12,463 bases of DNA, from contig OMRJ01000214.1 in assembly GCA_900313475.1 (NCBI GenBank), positions 1-12,463 of the forward strand, given 5' to 3'. Of this stretch, positions 11,424 through 12,463 are shown in pieces. The notes beneath the pieces are model-generated. The model saw nothing but the letters and a program-made list of their open reading frames with translations. It made no database searches and was not told where the DNA came from. Both the position numbers and the translations under genes were made by a program. The first letter of the stretch is position 1, and each line of letters begins with the position of its first letter. Source of the DNA: an uncultured Eubacteriales bacterium (GTDB lineage Bacteria > Bacillota > Clostridia > Oscillospirales > Acutalibacteraceae).

Positions 11424-12463
11424 ATGATAGATATCAAATTTTTGAGAGAAAATCCCGAGGAAGTAAAAGAAAACATCAGAAAAAAGTTTCAGGATTCCAA
11501 GCTGCCCCTTGTTGACGAGGTGCTTGCGCTCGATGTCGAGAGCCGTCAAAACAAGCAGAAAGCCGATTCGCTCCGCGCGGAGAGGAATAAGTATTCAAAA
11601 GAAATCGGCGCCTTGATGCATCAGGGCAAAAAGGACGAAGCCGAAAAGATGAAGGAGCTTGTCAATGCCCGTTCCGCAGAGCTTGCCGACGCGGAGGAAA
11701 AAGAAATCCGTTTGCAGGACAGAATCAGGCAGATAATGATGATTATCCCCAATATCATCGACGATAGCGTCCCGATAGGCAGGGATGACAGCGAAAATGT
11801 TGAAGTTGAGCGCTTCGGCGAACCTGTCGTACCCGATTTTGAAATTCCCTATCACACCGATATAATGGAGCGTTTCAACGGCATTGACCTCGATTCCGCC
11901 CGCAAGGTTGCAGGCAACGGCTTCTATTATCTCATGGGCGACATAGCGCGCCTTCACTCCGCCGTTATCTCCTACGCGCGTGACTTCATGATCGATCGCG
12001 GCTTTACCTACTGCGTGCCGCCGTTCATGATAAGAAGCGACGTCGTTACCGGCGTTATGAGCTTTGCCGAAATGGACGCGATGATGTACAAAATAGAGGG
12101 TGAGGATCTTTACCTTATAGGCACGTCCGAGCACTCAATGATAGGCAAATTTATTGATACAATACTTGACGAAAAGGATCTTCCTTACACACTCACGAGC
12201 TATTCGCCATGCTTCAGAAAAGAAAAGGGCGCACACGGCATCGAGGAGAGAGGCGTTTACCGCATTCATCAGTTCGAGAAACAGGAGATGATCGTCGTCT
12301 GCGACCCGTCCGAGAGCAAAATGTGGTTCGATAAGCTCTGGAAGAATACCGTCGATCTGTTCCGCAGCCTTGACGTGCCCGTCCGCACGCTTGAATGCTG
12401 CTCCGGCGACCTTGCCGACCTTAAGGTAAAGAGCGTCGATGTTGAAGCGTGGAGCCCGCGCCA
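11424..12463 (+). CDS. serS: Serine--tRNA ligase (SerRS), 3' end outside the window
   Basis: Class II synthetase that charges tRNA-Ser (and tRNA-Sec, where present). 346 codons are visible of an expected total near 425; the frame is open at the window edge. Residues 1-110 form the N-terminal arm: MIDIKFLRENPE, then a Lys/Glu-rich antiparallel coiled coil (about 30-105) that grips the long variable arm of tRNA-Ser. The catalytic core shows GTSE (233-236) and motif 2 CFRKE (263-267) with Arg265 and Glu267, then GAHGIEERGVYRIHQFEKQE (269-288). The motif-2 loop GAHGIEERG differs from the commoner G-GRDTRG form of E. coli/B. subtilis SerRS. I recall this type from some Clostridia and archaea. The AAGGAGA ribosome binding site is at 11410-11416. 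It lies 30 bases after parB, presumably in the same operon. Confidence 0.95.
   Translation, partial: MIDIKFLRENPEEVKENIRKKFQDSKLPLVDEVLALDVESRQNKQKADSLRAERNKYSKEIGALMHQGKKDEAEKMKELVNARSAELADAEEKEIRLQDRIRQIMMIIPNIIDDSVPIGRDDSENVEVERFGEPVVPDFEIPYHTDIMERFNGIDLDSARKVAGNGFYYLMGDIARLHSAVISYARDFMIDRGFTYCVPPFMIRSDVVTGVMSFAEMDAMMYKIEGEDLYLIGTSEHSMIGKFIDTILDEKDLPYTLTSYSPCFRKEKGAHGIEERGVYRIHQFEKQEMIVVCDPSESKMWFDKLWKNTVDLFRSLDVPVRTLECCSGDLADLKVKSVDVEAWSPR

Noticed and set aside
11595..12134. Long minus-strand open frame opposite serS
   Set aside because: It is the antisense of an unmistakable SerRS coding frame, with no ribosome binding site or recognisable protein features.

Overview
The window looks like chromosome from an anaerobic, probably gut-dwelling member of the Clostridia (Firmicutes). 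The main reason is gene order: mnmG, rsmG, a Noc-type ParB paralog, soj (parA), spo0J (parB) and serS run in a row on the + strand, which is the origin-proximal arrangement known from Firmicutes. Two perfect 16-bp parS sites in the same stretch agree with this. Strong AAGGAG-type ribosome binding sites, sigma-A-like promoters and intrinsic terminators fit too. Lineage below class level is not claimed.

Layout. Positions 1-160 hold what looks like the tail of a decayed surface-protein gene, closed by a bidirectional terminator. A DUF3048 (YerB-like) lipoprotein gene follows on the minus strand (276-1355) with its own promoter; it is the only minus-strand gene. The divergent gap (1356-1742) carries a hairpin-rich leader for trpS (1743-2753). 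Next is a putative operon of three genes: a secreted metallophosphoesterase (2866-3939), a cytoplasmic GH27 alpha-galactosidase (4040-5182) and a 72-residue Cys-rich protein translationally coupled to it (5182-5400). A terminator and a 402-base gap with two candidate promoters separate these from mnmG (5803-7674) and rsmG (7678-8400), the tRNA and 16S rRNA modification pair. A 209-base gap before noc holds two competing hairpins, a perfect parS and a tRNA 3'-end-like element. Noc (8610-9407) ends at a strong terminator. A sigma-A promoter then drives soj (9638-10405), parB (10530-11393) and serS (11424 to the window end, incomplete).

How it works together. Soj, ParB and the two parS sites form a chromosome segregation system. 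Noc is a ParB-derived nucleoid-occlusion-type factor. The most unusual point is that this Noc-like protein has lost the ENxQR signature of the ParB/Noc CTPase pocket and the short N-terminal membrane-targeting segment of Bacillus subtilis Noc, while keeping the rest of the fold and Noc-like DNA-specificity residues. The phosphatase and galactosidase genes are accessory metabolism placed where yidC-jag-mnmE would often precede mnmG.
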